Source: Oligoflexus sp.
GTDB taxonomy: Bacteria; Bdellovibrionota_B; Oligoflexia; Oligoflexales; Oligoflexaceae
NCBI GenBank assembly: GCA_014378195.1
Contig: JACMOC010000013.1
Location: forward strand, 124,001 to 188,000
Reading direction: 5' to 3'
DNA: 64,000 bases
Notes under the pieces: model-generated
Seen by the model: the letters and a program-made list of their open reading frames with translations, nothing else
Databases searched by the model: none
What the model was told of the DNA's origin: nothing
Position numbers and translations under genes: made by a program
Shown here: positions 55,039 to 64,000 of the stretch, in pieces
Layout of the letters: each line of letters begins with the position of its first letter
Position numbering within the stretch: the stretch's first letter is position 1

Positions 55039-55665
55039 TTACTTTTGCAGGCCCTGCTGAACATAAGGGCTCGCAAAACGTTCCAGATACTTTCCAACCA
55101 AATCGACTTCGATATTAAGAGGCCATCCGGCCTTGAGTTCCGAAAAACTGGTATGGGCTATCGTAACCGGAATTAGTGTCAGGCGAATGCGAGAGCCTTC
55201 ATCCCTGTCCTCGATGCCATTGATCGTTAAACTCACGCCATCGAGCGTAATAGAGCCTTTGGGAATGACGTAACCCGACAGGCCCCGCGGGATGTTTACA
55301 AACACATTCCAGCCGCCTTCGAGAGCCTCGATACTTTCGAGGACACCCCGCCCATCGACATGTCCCGAAACCATATGACCGCCGAGCCGATCACCCATGC
55401 GCATCGCTCTTTCGAGGTTGACGGGTGAGCCGACCTTCAGGGATCCGAGGTTGGTTTTGTCGAGGGATTCAAAACTGACATCAAATTCCATCGACGTCTG
55501 ATCAAAGGCTGTCACGGTGAGGCAACAGCCATTGATGGCAATACTTTCCCCAAGCTGCGTAGCATAAGGCTCTGCTTTTGCTAGCTCGACACGGAGGACT
55601 TTGAAGCCCTCGTTATCTCGAATGGCCGCGATACGTCCAATCCGTTCGACCAGGCCTGTAAACAT
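55039..55665 (-). CDS. ribE: Riboflavin synthase alpha chain
   Basis: A 208-residue protein from ATG 55665 (MFTGLVERIG), the near-invariant RibE start, with GGAAAAG ahead; an upstream ATG at 55686 is less likely. Two lumazine-binding barrels are visible: ESIAINGCCLTV in the first half and GSITLDGVSLTI in the second, plus MVSGHVDG. It makes riboflavin by dismutation of two lumazines. It follows nrdR with almost no gap; ribD, which usually lies between them, is absent. Confidence 0.94.
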   Translation of the reverse strand: MFTGLVERIGRIAAIRDNEGFKVLRVELAKAEPYATQLGESIAINGCCLTVTAFDQTSMEFDVSFESLDKTNLGSLKVGSPVNLERAMRMGDRLGGHMVSGHVDGRGVLESIEALEGGWNVFVNIPRGLSGYVIPKGSITLDGVSLTINGIEDRDEGSRIRLTLIPVTIAHTSFSELKAGWPLNIEVDLVGKYLERFASPYVQQGLQK

Positions 55666-55682
55666 AGAGTCTTTTCCATTCA

Positions 55683-56162
55683 TCACGAAAGAGGGGTGCC
55701 GTTCGATTCTCGCGAGCCTTTGAGGCCTTTGAGCTCGCGGACGAATTCCTCGGGATCTTTAAAGTCTTTGTATATCGACGCAAAACGCACATAGGCCACG
55801 TGATCGGTCTGCCTCAGCCTCTTCATGACGAGGTCCCCGATACGGCTGCTCGGAACCACACGATCCCCTTCGGCGCGTAGCTGAACCTCGATGGAGTTGA
55901 CCATGACTTCGATCTGATCGATAGAAATCTGGCGTTTGCGGCAAGCCATCGAGATGGCTCGCACGAGTTTGTCGTGGCTGAAGTCATCGAAGCTTCCGTC
56001 TTTCTTTTTGACCTGAAGCATCAACTCCTCTTCTTTTTCGTAAGTCGTATAGCGATGATGGCACTTCAGGCAATTGCGCCGACGCCGAATGCTACGACCG
56101 TCCACGCTAACGCGACTTTCCAGCACTTTGGTATCAATGAAATCACACTTAGGGCACTTCAC
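55683..56162 (-). CDS. nrdR: Transcriptional repressor NrdR
   Basis: A 159-residue regulator of ribonucleotide reductase genes. The zinc ribbon has Cys3, Cys6, Cys31 and Cys34 (MKCPKC and CLKC). The ATP-cone domain follows from about residue 49 (VKKKDGSFDDFSHDKLVRAI), then VRFASIYKDFKDPEEF near 123-138. Length is normal. It begins 3 bases after glyA and was placed next to rib genes as in many proteobacteria. Confidence 0.95.
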   Translation of the reverse strand: MKCPKCDFIDTKVLESRVSVDGRSIRRRRNCLKCHHRYTTYEKEEELMLQVKKKDGSFDDFSHDKLVRAISMACRKRQISIDQIEVMVNSIEVQLRAEGDRVVPSSRIGDLVMKRLRQTDHVAYVRFASIYKDFKDPEEFVRELKGLKGSRESNGTPLS

Positions 56163-56165
56163 GAC

Positions 56166-57419
56166 TTATTTGCTCCAATTAGGATAAAGAGGGAAGGCTT
56201 TTGCCATCGCATGCACTTCTTTTTGAATTTTGGCGAGCGCTGCATCATTGTCAACGTTCTGAAACGTATCCCAGATCCAGCCGGCAATCTTCTGCATTTC
56301 TGCCGTTCCCATGCCGCGACTGGTAAGCGCCGGAGTTCCGAGACGTATGCCGCTTGTTACAAAAGGACTGCGGGTTTCGTTCGGCACCGTATTTTTGTTG
56401 ACGGTAATGTGCGTTTTGCCGAGTGCATCCTCCATCTGTTTGCCGCTCACAGGGGTCTGCGAGAAATCGAGCAGCATCAAATGGTTATCCGTTCCACCAG
56501 AGACGAGTGTGAAGCCTTTGCTCACCAGAGTCTCGGCAAGGGCTTTGGCGTTGGTGAGGATTTGTTTCTGGTAGGTTTTGAACTCAGGTTTAAGGGCCTC
56601 CATGAAACTCACGGCTTTGGACGCGATCACATGTTCGAGGGGGCCGCCCTGAATACCAGGGAAGACGGCTTTATTGATGTTGATCTTTTCGTCGTTCCAT
56701 AGAATCAAACCGCCGCGGGGACCACGAAGGGTTTTATGCGTGGTTGTGGTCGTCACGTGCGCGTGCGGAACTGGATTTGGATGTTCGCCCGCTGCGACGA
56801 GGCCAGCGATATGAGCCATGTCGACAAAAAGATAAGCTCCGACTTCATCAGCGATGGCGCGGAACTTAGCGAAATCGATCTGGCGTGTGTACGCACTCGC
56901 TCCGGCGATAATCATTTTGGGTTTTACTTCGCGGGCACGAGCTGCGATGTGTTCGTAATCCAGGCGACCGGTTTCGGTATTTACGCCATAAAAATGGGAT
57001 TCATACAGCATGCCTGAGAAATTGACCTTGGAGCCATGAGTCAGGTGACCGCCGTGCGATAAATCCATGCCCAGAATTTTGTCGCCACCTTGAAGCAAGG
57101 CGAGAAAGACTGCGGCGTTTGCCTGCGCGCCGGAATGCGGCTGAACGTTAGCGAACTTGGATCCGAACAATTGTTTCGCGCGATCGATGGCAAGGGCTTC
57201 GATTTTATCGACGACTTCGCAGCCGCCGTAATAACGTTTGCCCGGCAAACCTTCGGCGTATTTATTGGTAAGTATGCTGCCCATGGCCGCTATTGTCTGG
57301 GCTGTCGCGAAGTTTTCCGAAGCGATGAGTTCTAAGCCAGTTTCCTGACGAATCAATTCGTCTTCGATGAGGTTATAGATCTCAGGATCGTAATTCTGCA
57401 GCAATGACCAAGGTTTCAT
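56166..57419 (-). CDS. glyA: Serine hydroxymethyltransferase
   Basis: A 417-residue PLP enzyme making glycine and methylene-THF from serine. The PLP lysine is in [14 protein letters not shown] (about residue 229). [10 protein letters not shown] near 28-37, the YYGGCEVVD region near 63-71 and [13 protein letters not shown] are classic motifs. It lies 12 bases after rpiB and just before nrdR. Confidence 0.96.
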   Translation of the reverse strand: MKPWSLLQNYDPEIYNLIEDELIRQETGLELIASENFATAQTIAAMGSILTNKYAEGLPGKRYYGGCEVVDKIEALAIDRAKQLFGSKFANVQPHSGAQANAAVFLALLQGGDKILGMDLSHGGHLTHGSKVNFSGMLYESHFYGVNTETGRLDYEHIAARAREVKPKMIIAGASAYTRQIDFAKFRAIADEVGAYLFVDMAHIAGLVAAGEHPNPVPHAHVTTTTTHKTLRGPRGGLILWNDEKININKAVFPGIQGGPLEHVIASKAVSFMEALKPEFKTYQKQILTNAKALAETLVSKGFTLVSGGTDNHLMLLDFSQTPVSGKQMEDALGKTHITVNKNTVPNETRSPFVTSGIRLGTPALTSRGMGTAEMQKIAGWIWDTFQNVDNDAALAKIQKEVHAMAKAFPLYPNWSK

Positions 57420-57431
57420 GAGCGAAGTTCC

Positions 57432-57902
57432 CTATTTCTGAGATGATCCGAGGGCTTTTTCTATTTCGGTGATTTTGTCGAGACGCTGCTGATGGCGGCC
57501 GCCTTCAAACGTGGTGTTGAGCCAAATCGTGACGAATTCGAGAGCCCGATCGTGATTGATGACGCGTTCGCCTAGGCAAAGGATATTGGCATCATTGTGC
57601 AGGCGACACATCTTAGCCGTGAATTCATCAGTAACGAGCGCTGCGCGCACACCAGGATAGCGATTGGCTGCGATAGACATGCCTACGCCGCTTCCGCAAA
57701 CGAGAATGCCCCGTTTGAGCTGGCCGCTTGCGATCAACTTGGCCAGTTGAGCTGCGTAATCCGGATAGTCAACAGAGGCCGAACTATCGAGGGAAACGCC
57801 GAGATCCCGGATATCGAGAGATTGTTCTTTGAGAAAACAGGTGATTTTATCTTTGAGGACTTTGCCGCCGTGGTCAGATGCGATGCCGATCTGCTGACTC
57901 AT
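57432..57902 (-). CDS. rpiB: Ribose-5-phosphate isomerase B
   Basis: A 156-residue RpiB/LacAB-type isomerase from ATG 57902 (MSQQIGIASDHGG), with GAGG 5 bases upstream; the longer frame to 57959 lacks family sequence. Asp10/His11 lie in ASDHGG, and catalytic Cys69 in CGSGVGMSIAANR. It interconverts ribulose-5-P and ribose-5-P. First gene of the run through ribE. Confidence 0.93.
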   Translation of the reverse strand: MSQQIGIASDHGGKVLKDKITCFLKEQSLDIRDLGVSLDSSASVDYPDYAAQLAKLIASGQLKRGILVCGSGVGMSIAANRYPGVRAALVTDEFTAKMCRLHNDANILCLGERVINHDRALEFVTIWLNTTFEGGRHQQRLDKITEIEKALGSSQK

Positions 57903-58024
57903 AACACCTCGGGCGTAATCATAAATGGGAGAAGAGAGCGCGATTGGGAGTGAGGACATGGGGAGGGCTTATTGATAAGCCCATATTCCCATCGCGTGTC
58001 TACGATCATCAAAGGCTAGGAAGA

Positions 58025-58267
58025 TTAAACTTCTTTTGCTTTTTTGATGTAGTTAACAGCGTCTTCAACAGTACGAATGCTTTCGGCTTCTTCATCAGGG
58101 ATGTCGACGCTGAAAGATTCTTCCATAGCCATTACGAGTTCGACGATATCGAGCGAGTCCGCGCCGAGATCTTCGATAAATTTCGCTTTGCTGACGACGG
58201 CTGCTTCTTCCACGCCCAGCTGATTTACAACGATTTTTTTCAATTGGCTTTCGATGTCGAGAGACAT
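58025..58267 (-). CDS. acpP: Acyl carrier protein
   Basis: An 80-residue acidic helical protein from ATG 58267 after AAGGAG. The phosphopantetheine site is Ser38 in [13 protein letters not shown]. It carries acyl chains in fatty-acid synthesis. No fab genes adjoin it here, which is unusual compared with the common fabD-fabG-acpP-fabF order. The longer frame to 58366 is not supported. Confidence 0.95.
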   Translation of the reverse strand: MSLDIESQLKKIVVNQLGVEEAAVVSKAKFIEDLGADSLDIVELVMAMEESFSVDIPDEEAESIRTVEDAVNYIKKAKEV

Positions 58268-58471
58268 AGTTTCTCCTTCAGTTTGGCATATGGATGCCGA
58301 TCGTTCATCTAAAGAAACAAAATCCAGGGCTGAATGCAAGTTAATAGTGGCAACGCTGAGAGCCATAGCAACCCGGATTTAAGGGACTTTTTGATTGCTT
58401 GAGACGCTGAGAATTTACCGGTATCCTAAGCCGCCTGGATTGTTAGGCATGCTAAGGTTTAGGAGGACTTC

Positions 58472-59296
58472 TTGTCGCAACTTAAGGCGTCTTTGATCGT
58501 CGTTTCGGATATTCACCTGAGTCATTCTGATGACGAAAGAGCTCAAAAATTCTTGCCCTTCCTTGCGCGAATCGAGCGCGGAGAGGTCGACTCACTCGTC
58601 CTGCTCGGAGACATTTTTGATTTCTGTCTCGGATCGCACTCGTATTTTCAGGAGAAGTTTGCCGCCATTGGTCGCGCTTTGGAAAGAGTTGCGGCAAGCG
58701 GAACCCGTGTTGTCTACCTTGAAGGCAACCATGAGTTTCGTCTCAAAGACCTGCCCTGGAAGGGCATCGAAGTGATTCCGGGCGGAACGGTTTATATCCC
58801 GCTTAAAAACGGTCAGCTCGTGCAGGCCGCGCATGGCGATATGATTTACAGCCATCGCCGGTATAAGGTCTTTCGCTGGGCTGTGAAATCGCGATTTGTG
58901 ACAGGCGTGGCCCGCCTGTTTCCCGGGACATTTCTTGATCACCTCACGCGCAAAACGTCCGAGGTTTCCCGTTCGGCAGACGAATACCGACCTATCTATC
59001 ACGACAAGATTCTGGACGCGGTAGATGTCTGGATGGAATCGCAGAGGGAGCCCGCGCAGTACGGAATATTCGGGCATTTCCATGTGCCCTACGCCGAACC
59101 ACGTCGCGATCTTAAAGAAGGCGCAGTTCTCAGTGTCGATTCTTGGGACAAGCCGAATGCTTTGGTTTTCAAGGCGGAGGGGATTTATCGGTGCTGGCTT
59201 GAAGGCGTGGGGAAAGGCGAGGAGCGCTGGGAACCTGTTGCGCCCCTGGTGAGGCCGGCTCTGATGAGGCCGGGTTATCCCGAAATCAGAGTTTAA
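58472..59296 (+). CDS. LpxH-like calcineurin-type phosphoesterase
   Basis: A 274-residue metallophosphoesterase starting at TTG 58472 after AGGAGG. Metal-site motifs run VVSDIHLSH (10-18), LLGDIFDF (44-51), EGNHEF (84-89), AHGDMIYSH and FGHFHVPY. Layout and size fit UDP-2,3-diacylglucosamine diphosphatase of lipid A synthesis, although GNHE replaces the usual GNRD, so a related phosphoesterase is possible. Its 3' end overlaps the convergent gene by 11 bases. Confidence 0.75.
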   Translation: MSQLKASLIVVSDIHLSHSDDERAQKFLPFLARIERGEVDSLVLLGDIFDFCLGSHSYFQEKFAAIGRALERVAASGTRVVYLEGNHEFRLKDLPWKGIEVIPGGTVYIPLKNGQLVQAAHGDMIYSHRRYKVFRWAVKSRFVTGVARLFPGTFLDHLTRKTSEVSRSADEYRPIYHDKILDAVDVWMESQREPAQYGIFGHFHVPYAEPRRDLKEGAVLSVDSWDKPNALVFKAEGIYRCWLEGVGKGEERWEPVAPLVRPALMRPGYPEIRV

Positions 59297-61019
59297 CGCG
59301 CCCGAGGAGACCGATGCGGAAGGTGGAAGTGCTCAGACTTCCGCTTGAGAGGTCTTCGTTCATCTGACGAAGACCGATCAAACCACCCCATTCCCACTGT
59401 TCTGTTTTCGATTTTGCAAGGACCTGCGCTTCCACATCAAAGCCCATACCGCTGCCGAGTTGTTTGGTGTTGCCTTTAATGCCTGCATTCCCGAAGTTAA
59501 AGGGCAGAATCATCGCGGTGACATCGTAGTCAATAGTTTGGACCATATCCACGATGTGATAGCTGCCCTGGGCGTGCACCACTGGGGCGAGATGAATGGC
59601 ATCCGTGCCACCAAACTTTTCTTTCGTAACACCGACCGTTTCAATCTCCGCATGGCCGCCGACGAGTAGGCGATCCAGGCTCGGGATAATCGCGTTCGGC
59701 GACGCAATTTTAAAAAGGTATTCACCCGCTAGCGCGAGCCCGAAATAACTGCCCTTGGCGGTGCTACCCGACTGCACATGAGCGCTGACTATCGTTGTCG
59801 TCGTTGCGTCGAGGTTGTGTTCGGCCCGTGCCCCGACCTGATTGATCAGGATGGGTGAGAGTTGGCTGGATGCGCTGGCCGCATTGCCATAACTCCAGCT
59901 GTTGCTTTCGAGCGAAAACCGGACGTCCTGCACTGGAAAATCAAGGCCATTGGATTCGGCTGGGCCTTCTTTATCCGCACCTTCTATGGCGGTTGAACCA
60001 CCGCGCACGGCGGGATGCATGGGCTCGTCCGTTACTTCCGTGGGTAAGGCCTCAGCTTTCTCGGCCGCTGGAGTTTTGGTGTTGTCTTTTTTGGGTTTTT
60101 TAGGAGCGGGTGTTGGGGCGCCCGAGGTGTCCGCAGTTTTTGGTTCCTGGCCTTTCGCGACCACGAGAGGACTATTATCAATGGCAACAAAAGCCTCTTC
60201 GGCAATAGGTTTGCTGCGGAAATTCCTGCGGGAGGCGATGTTTTCAACACGAGCGCCGCTGCCGACCCTGATCGCGTTTTCGCTGGTTAAAGACGTGATG
60301 AGAGCGACCGATGATTGCGACTTGCTTTCGATGATTTTGGCTTTGCCGAGTGGTTTTTGGTCGAAGGTCAACCACGTGCCATCCACAGGATGGGAGCTCT
60401 TCACGTTGAAATCGCCAAATTCAAGGATGTCACCTTCCAGGACGTTTTGGTCTTTCCCTGCAGAAAGCGTCAGATAACGCCCTTGCAGGGACGTAACAAA
60501 CACATCGATGGGGTAACGATTGAGGACCCGATAGGTGAGGTCGCGCATTTTGGAAGTGAGATCAACCTCACTCGCCGAGGCCAGCCAGGCCAGGGGAAGG
60601 CGATCCGTTTCCGTAATAAGGCCTAAAAGTTCGGGGCTTAAAAGGCGTGCGGTAAAAATTGCAACGTCGCCCTGCTCCGTTACGTTGAGATTGACGAAGG
60701 CATCGAGCTCGTTTTCATCTTTGAGTTTTTTCCGGCCTTCGGTGCTCGACCAATTGTCGGCAACGATAGTGTTATCAATGAAAATAAAACGTTTGGAATC
60801 GTGAACGACTTGATTGAAGTTGCTCTCGACCCAAGGTTTCTTTTTCTGCAGAGTGGGGCCTGGTGTCCCCTGCCAGTAGACGGGGAGGACACCAGCGTAT
60901 TTTATGGCTGGAACAGGCTGTGGTTCTGCGGCGTAGGCTTCACTCGCTCCCCACCTGCCGCTCATAGTCCATGACATGGAAATCAGGAGGACGAGGCGAA
61001 GGCGAGGGGGTGATTTCAT
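59286..61019 (-). CDS. Secreted or outer-membrane protein, possible C-terminal beta-barrel
   Basis: A 577-residue protein with a signal peptide (about 1-30, ending SEAYAAEP). Residues 35-290 hold repeated beta-rich regions; about 296-350 is a low-complexity Pro/Lys/Thr linker. The C-terminal about 200 residues show alternating short amphipathic strands and end in RIGLLGRVKL, suggesting an outer-membrane barrel. No family name is assigned. It starts 2 bases after spoVR ends, so it is in the yeaH-spoVR transcript. Confidence 0.6.
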   Translation of the reverse strand: MKSPPRLRLVLLISMSWTMSGRWGASEAYAAEPQPVPAIKYAGVLPVYWQGTPGPTLQKKKPWVESNFNQVVHDSKRFIFIDNTIVADNWSSTEGRKKLKDENELDAFVNLNVTEQGDVAIFTARLLSPELLGLITETDRLPLAWLASASEVDLTSKMRDLTYRVLNRYPIDVFVTSLQGRYLTLSAGKDQNVLEGDILEFGDFNVKSSHPVDGTWLTFDQKPLGKAKIIESKSQSSVALITSLTSENAIRVGSGARVENIASRRNFRSKPIAEEAFVAIDNSPLVVAKGQEPKTADTSGAPTPAPKKPKKDNTKTPAAEKAEALPTEVTDEPMHPAVRGGSTAIEGADKEGPAESNGLDFPVQDVRFSLESNSWSYGNAASASSQLSPILINQVGARAEHNLDATTTTIVSAHVQSGSTAKGSYFGLALAGEYLFKIASPNAIIPSLDRLLVGGHAEIETVGVTKEKFGGTDAIHLAPVVHAQGSYHIVDMVQTIDYDVTAMILPFNFGNAGIKGNTKQLGSGMGFDVEAQVLAKSKTEQWEWGGLIGLRQMNEDLSSGSLSTSTFRIGLLGRVKL

Positions 61020-61021
61020 AG

Positions 61022-62524
61022 TTACAATTTCTCCACGGAGTGAGTCGAACCATCGAAGGAAACACGGCGTTTTCCTTCTTCAATTATAGTGTCGATGTGC
61101 ACCGGACGTCGCCAGACTTTGAAGAGGTTTCGGAGGCACTCGACGGTAAATTCGTGTTTCAGGTCAGTGCCTTCGTGTTGGTGCTCAAGCAGGAGTTCAT
61201 TCCTGTTTTTAAAGTTGCCGTCCTTGACGAGGATGATCGGCTGACCGAAGTTGGTGAGCTGATTCAACATCTGGGCTTTCACTTTGCCAAAATCACGGTC
61301 ACTGATCACGTACTTGTTATTCCTGCGATCATAGTCGTAAATGAAGAGTTTGTGCTCATGGCAGAAGTCTTCATCCAAGTAAGCATCGAGGAATGTAATA
61401 TCATTGTGTATGCGGCGAATCTCAAAAAGCTTCTGGTCGCCTAGCATCGCTTTGGTATCCCAGGCCGCGCGTTTTTTCGGATCGTCACAGTTCAGGTATT
61501 CAAGACCAAATTGTCCACGATCCCAACGACGTTTGGTGTGACGGAGGAGCTCAAGTCCTAGCTTGTAAGGGTTGAGTTGTCCAGGAGCCGCAGCGACGAC
61601 GCCCGAGTGCTGATCGCAGTAATCAACGATCTCAGAGTCGTTCAACGGGTGGAGTTCCGTCATCATCTGACTGTGCCAGTACGTGGCCCAGCCTTCATTG
61701 AGGATTTTAGTCTGGCCCTGAGGCGCAAAATAATAGGACTCATCCCGTATTATACCAAGAACTCGCCTCTGCCAGCTATTGAGAGGTGCGTTGTCCATCA
61801 GAAACTTAAGGACATCCCGTTGAGGCTGCTCAGGAAAATTCTTCTTTTTTTTCTGCTGGTCCTCCTGTTTTTTGGTCTGGGACTCGATGAAATCCTTAGG
61901 GTTAATATAGGAATCCATGTATTTTTTGGACTGAAGTTTGTTCACTGGATCAGGGCGATAGACCTCCTCCTCTTCTTCTTTGATGCCCTGGCTGTTTTTG
62001 GTCGGTTGATTGAAAGGAGCATAGATATCGATCAGATTCTCCAGTGAGAGACAGACATCGAGAAAATCCTCGACTTCGTCATGACCGACGTCTTCGATAA
62101 ACCGGCGAATGGTCGAGCCGTGATTCGCCATTTGATCCAGCATCTTCCGGTTTGTTTTTGAGAACCAATAGTTGTTTTTGAAGAAATCGCAATGGCCGTA
62201 AACGTGCGCGATGACCGTTTTTTGCGAGACCATGCTGTTCGCCCGAAGGAGATAAGCGTAACAGGGGTCATTGTTGATGACCATCTCGTAAATCACGGAC
62301 AGGCCATAGGTATAGCTCTTAGAGAGCCGCTCGTAGTCCATACCGAAACGCCAATGAGGATAACGGGTCGGGAATCCGCCGTAAGCCGCAATTTCGTTGA
62401 GCTGTTTATAATCGATGAGCTCAAAGATAGTGTCGAAATAATCAAGGCCGACTTCCTTGGCCTTTTTACCGATACTCAGAGCGATTTCGCGGAGTTCGGG
62501 TGTGAGCTGGGTATTGTAGTTCAT
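61022..62524 (-). CDS. spoVR: SpoVR family protein
   Basis: A 500-residue SpoVR/YcgB homologue. Family motifs include YGGFPTRYPHWRFGMDYERL near 48-67, the YEMVINNDPCYAYLL region near 79-93, VIAHVYGHCDFFKNN near 104-118 and EGWATYWHSQMM in the second half. It is part of the widely conserved PrkA-YeaH-SpoVR set, whose members are linked to stress and stationary phase. It starts 3 bases after yeaH. The enzymatic activity is unknown. Confidence 0.93.
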   Translation of the reverse strand: MNYNTQLTPELREIALSIGKKAKEVGLDYFDTIFELIDYKQLNEIAAYGGFPTRYPHWRFGMDYERLSKSYTYGLSVIYEMVINNDPCYAYLLRANSMVSQKTVIAHVYGHCDFFKNNYWFSKTNRKMLDQMANHGSTIRRFIEDVGHDEVEDFLDVCLSLENLIDIYAPFNQPTKNSQGIKEEEEEVYRPDPVNKLQSKKYMDSYINPKDFIESQTKKQEDQQKKKKNFPEQPQRDVLKFLMDNAPLNSWQRRVLGIIRDESYYFAPQGQTKILNEGWATYWHSQMMTELHPLNDSEIVDYCDQHSGVVAAAPGQLNPYKLGLELLRHTKRRWDRGQFGLEYLNCDDPKKRAAWDTKAMLGDQKLFEIRRIHNDITFLDAYLDEDFCHEHKLFIYDYDRRNNKYVISDRDFGKVKAQMLNQLTNFGQPIILVKDGNFKNRNELLLEHQHEGTDLKHEFTVECLRNLFKVWRRPVHIDTIIEEGKRRVSFDGSTHSVEKL

Positions 62525-62527
62525 CGG

Positions 62528-63625
62528 TTACTTTCCTTTCCCTAGGAAGACTTTGAGAGCATCCATGATCGATTCTCGATCCTTGATCTGGCAGGTGGTG
62601 ATCTGCTCATTCGTTTCCCCAAAGTGTTTGTGAAGATCACGAAGGAACTGCCCAGAGCCGTAACGGGACTCGACCTGGCCGTACGCAAAGAGGTTAGAGA
62701 TGGGGAGGAGATTCGTTTCAATGATCTTCATACAGTCGGCTGTGTCATTGCCCGACCAGTTGTCGCCATCGGAAAAGTGAAAGAGGTAGATGTTCCACTC
62801 GCTGGGATTGAACTGTTCTTCAATCAGTTTTAAAGCGAGTTTATAAGCGGAACTGATAAGCGTACCGCCGGATTCTTTGGTTTTGTAGAAGGTGTCGGAA
62901 TCCACTTCACGGGCGGTTGCATCGTGGATGATGTAACGGCGTTCAAGGCCTTTGTACTGCGTGCTGAGCCAGGTATCCAGCCAGAAAGCGGTAAGGCGTA
63001 CGATCTCTTTTTGTTCGTCCCCCATCGAGCCCGAAACGTCCATCATGTAGAGGATGACTGCATTGGCAGTTTTTTCGTGAGTGATGCGATAGGAGCGGAA
63101 GCGTCTATCTTCTTTGACCGGAATGATGATCGGGTTTTCGGGATCATAATCCCCGCTGGAGATGGAGCGGCGCAAAGCTTCTTTGTAGGTTCGCTTGAAA
63201 TGACGAAGGGATTCAGGGCCTTGGCGCTGAATACCGGAATATTTGTACTTTTTATCTTCGATGTTTTCTTTGCCCTTGGGCTCGATATTCGGGAGCTCAA
63301 GTTCTTCGCTCAGAATGTTAGCCAGCTCTTCGAGAGTGACATCGACTTCGAGGGTGTGTTTGCCTTCTTGATCACCCGCTTCGCCTTCGCCCGGCTTCGG
63401 TTGACCTTGGCCAACTTCATCGCCGACTTCACCTTCACCCTGGCCCACGCCGCCTTTTTCACCATTGCCAAAGCTGAAATGGGGAATATCGATACGAGGA
63501 AGGGGAATTGTTACGCGTTTATTGCCCTGACGGCCGACGAGATCGCCGCTCGAGATGAAACGCCTCAGTTCTTTTTTGATTTTACCTCGAACGATTTTTC
63601 GGAATCGGTTCAGATCTGAATCCAT
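62528..63625 (-). CDS. yeaH: YeaH/YhbH family VWA-domain protein (DUF444)
   Basis: A 365-residue protein. A Gly/Glu-rich low-complexity segment occupies about 54-88. The C-terminal VWA domain has the metal-ion adhesion motif DVSGS with Asp196, Ser198 and Ser200, and [10 protein letters not shown] further on. DUF444 proteins accompany PrkA kinase; their role is structural or regulatory. The ATG is preceded by a G-rich site (GGGGG). A hairpin lies between prkA and this gene. Confidence 0.92.
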   Translation of the reverse strand: MDSDLNRFRKIVRGKIKKELRRFISSGDLVGRQGNKRVTIPLPRIDIPHFSFGNGEKGGVGQGEGEVGDEVGQGQPKPGEGEAGDQEGKHTLEVDVTLEELANILSEELELPNIEPKGKENIEDKKYKYSGIQRQGPESLRHFKRTYKEALRRSISSGDYDPENPIIIPVKEDRRFRSYRITHEKTANAVILYMMDVSGSMGDEQKEIVRLTAFWLDTWLSTQYKGLERRYIIHDATAREVDSDTFYKTKESGGTLISSAYKLALKLIEEQFNPSEWNIYLFHFSDGDNWSGNDTADCMKIIETNLLPISNLFAYGQVESRYGSGQFLRDLHKHFGETNEQITTCQIKDRESIMDALKVFLGKGK

Positions 63626-63750
63626 AGGATTCCCCCATAGGCGCTCACAGGCGCGTTATCTGCCGTATGAAACGATAGTCCTGGTGTGAGTCAGGGCAGC
63701 CAAGGGCAGGGATCCGAGGAAGGCAGCATTCCTGGGACTCGACGCCCAAA

Positions 63751-63797
63751 GAAAAGGGGAGAATGCAGTGCCGCATCCAAGCGGCGGCACTCTCCCC
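63751..63797 (-). terminator. Terminator-like hairpin between prkA and yeaH
   Basis: On the minus strand GGGGAGA pairs with TCTCCCC (63791-63797 with 63756-63762) and GTGCCGC with GCGGCAC (63784-63790 with 63768-63774), separated by a 5-base asymmetric bulge, then a T-rich tail (63751-63755). It lies after prkA and about 125 bases before yeaH starts. It may attenuate read-through rather than end transcription completely. Confidence 0.7.
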
Positions 63798-63811
63798 TGA
63801 GCGCACCCGTC

Positions 63812-64000
63812 TTATTTTTTGTCTTTTTTCATGACATCGCCGCGTGCAAAAACACTGGCTACGAAGCCCAAGGCATCGTTTGCACAGATTTCGCAGTAGC
63901 CGTAGTTTTTGATCAGACGGTTTTTGACGACGTCGATCTTCGCTTGGGCTTCCTTGTCAACCACGCTCGATACCAAGCTCGTGAGCTTGATCGTATCTTT
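63812..64000 (-). CDS. prkA: PrkA family serine protein kinase, 3' end only
   Basis: Only the last 62 codons are in the window; the rest lies to the right. The frame is open from 64000 to TAA at 63812. [18 protein letters not shown] and FARGD near the end are the conserved C-terminus of PrkA/YeaG kinases. Next to yeaH and spoVR this completes the known three-gene set. Product is a Ser protein kinase with an N-terminal AAA-like domain, which is not visible here. Confidence 0.9.
   Translation of the reverse strand, partial: KDTIKLTSLVSSVVDKEAQAKIDVVKNRLIKNYGYCEICANDALGFVASVFARGDVMKKDKK

Noticed and set aside
1-64000. CRISPR arrays, IS elements, prophage genes, tRNA or rRNA genes
   Set aside because: No repeat-spacer pattern, transposase or phage protein, and no tRNA/rRNA-like sequence was recognised by eye; a covariance-model scan would be needed to exclude small RNAs.

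Overview
The window looks like chromosomal core sequence from a free-living, flagellated, pigmented Gram-negative bacterium. Evidence for a Gram-negative envelope is a LolA-like chaperone, an LpxH-like phosphoesterase, an OmpA-domain protein, a GspC-like PDZ protein and an outer-membrane barrel candidate. The mix of lineage-odd features (c-di-AMP cyclase CdaA with CdaR and GlmM, PrkA/YeaH/SpoVR, KaiC-type ATPase remnant, Hint-domain surface protein, many hybrid kinases) and a base composition near 50% G+C suggest a member of the Bdellovibrionota/Oligoflexia. That placement is inference only; no rRNA or other marker was available. I saw no tRNA, rRNA, CRISPR array, insertion sequence or prophage. 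Layout: 1-8.7 kb holds a 5'-truncated FapA-like protein, a YpfJ-type zinc peptidase, a type III polyketide synthase, a FemAB/COG3146 acyltransferase, a shortened KaiC-like ATPase overlapping a hybrid histidine kinase, and a pirin. From 8.7 to 15 kb, on the minus strand, lies a six-gene, largely overlapping carotenoid operon: lycopene cyclase, prenyl synthase, phytoene desaturase, phytoene synthase, an unrecognised His-rich membrane protein and a CrtQ-like glycosyltransferase. A second hybrid kinase is transcribed divergently from it. From 17 to 25.5 kb is a loose set of accessory genes: CoA-binding protein, PNPOx-like protein, YegD-type Hsp70, a four-Cys protein, pentapeptide-repeat protein, alpha/beta hydrolase, SET-domain protein, exported deiminase and OmpA protein. 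From 25.5 to 30.3 kb is a tight plus-strand run: TrpC-like pseudoenzyme, purM, pyrB, nitrilase and RNase Z-like hydrolase. From 30.3 to 37.4 kb come a coiled-coil protein, a PocR-like sigma54 activator, lolA, pncC/cinA, fadD, a GspC-like protein and flagellin. From 37.6 to 49.6 kb is a housekeeping run tilS-ftsH-folP-cdaA-cdaR-glmM-pdxJ-tsaE-ALDH7-enoyl-CoA hydratase, followed by a membrane-anchored unknown. At 49.65-51.8 kb lies a 703-residue exported-looking protein ending in a Hint domain. From 51.8 to 58 kb, on the minus strand, are rpiB-glyA-nrdR-ribE and ribBX-ribH-nusB, split by an antiparallel XRE regulator and lacking ribD. From 58 to 64 kb are acpP, an LpxH-like hydrolase, an outer-membrane protein candidate, spoVR, yeaH and the 3' end of prkA. 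How the genes work together: the crt operon should convert prenyl diphosphates through phytoene and lycopene to a cyclised, possibly glycosylated carotenoid. The rib genes supply flavins. CdaA/CdaR/GlmM and the nearby tilS/ftsH/folP genes are a common bacterial housekeeping neighbourhood. PrkA/YeaH/SpoVR form a widely conserved stress-associated kinase module. The most unusual items are the chimeric KaiC remnant, the Hint protein, the TrpC-like pseudoenzyme, the unknown crt membrane protein and the altered rib operon.
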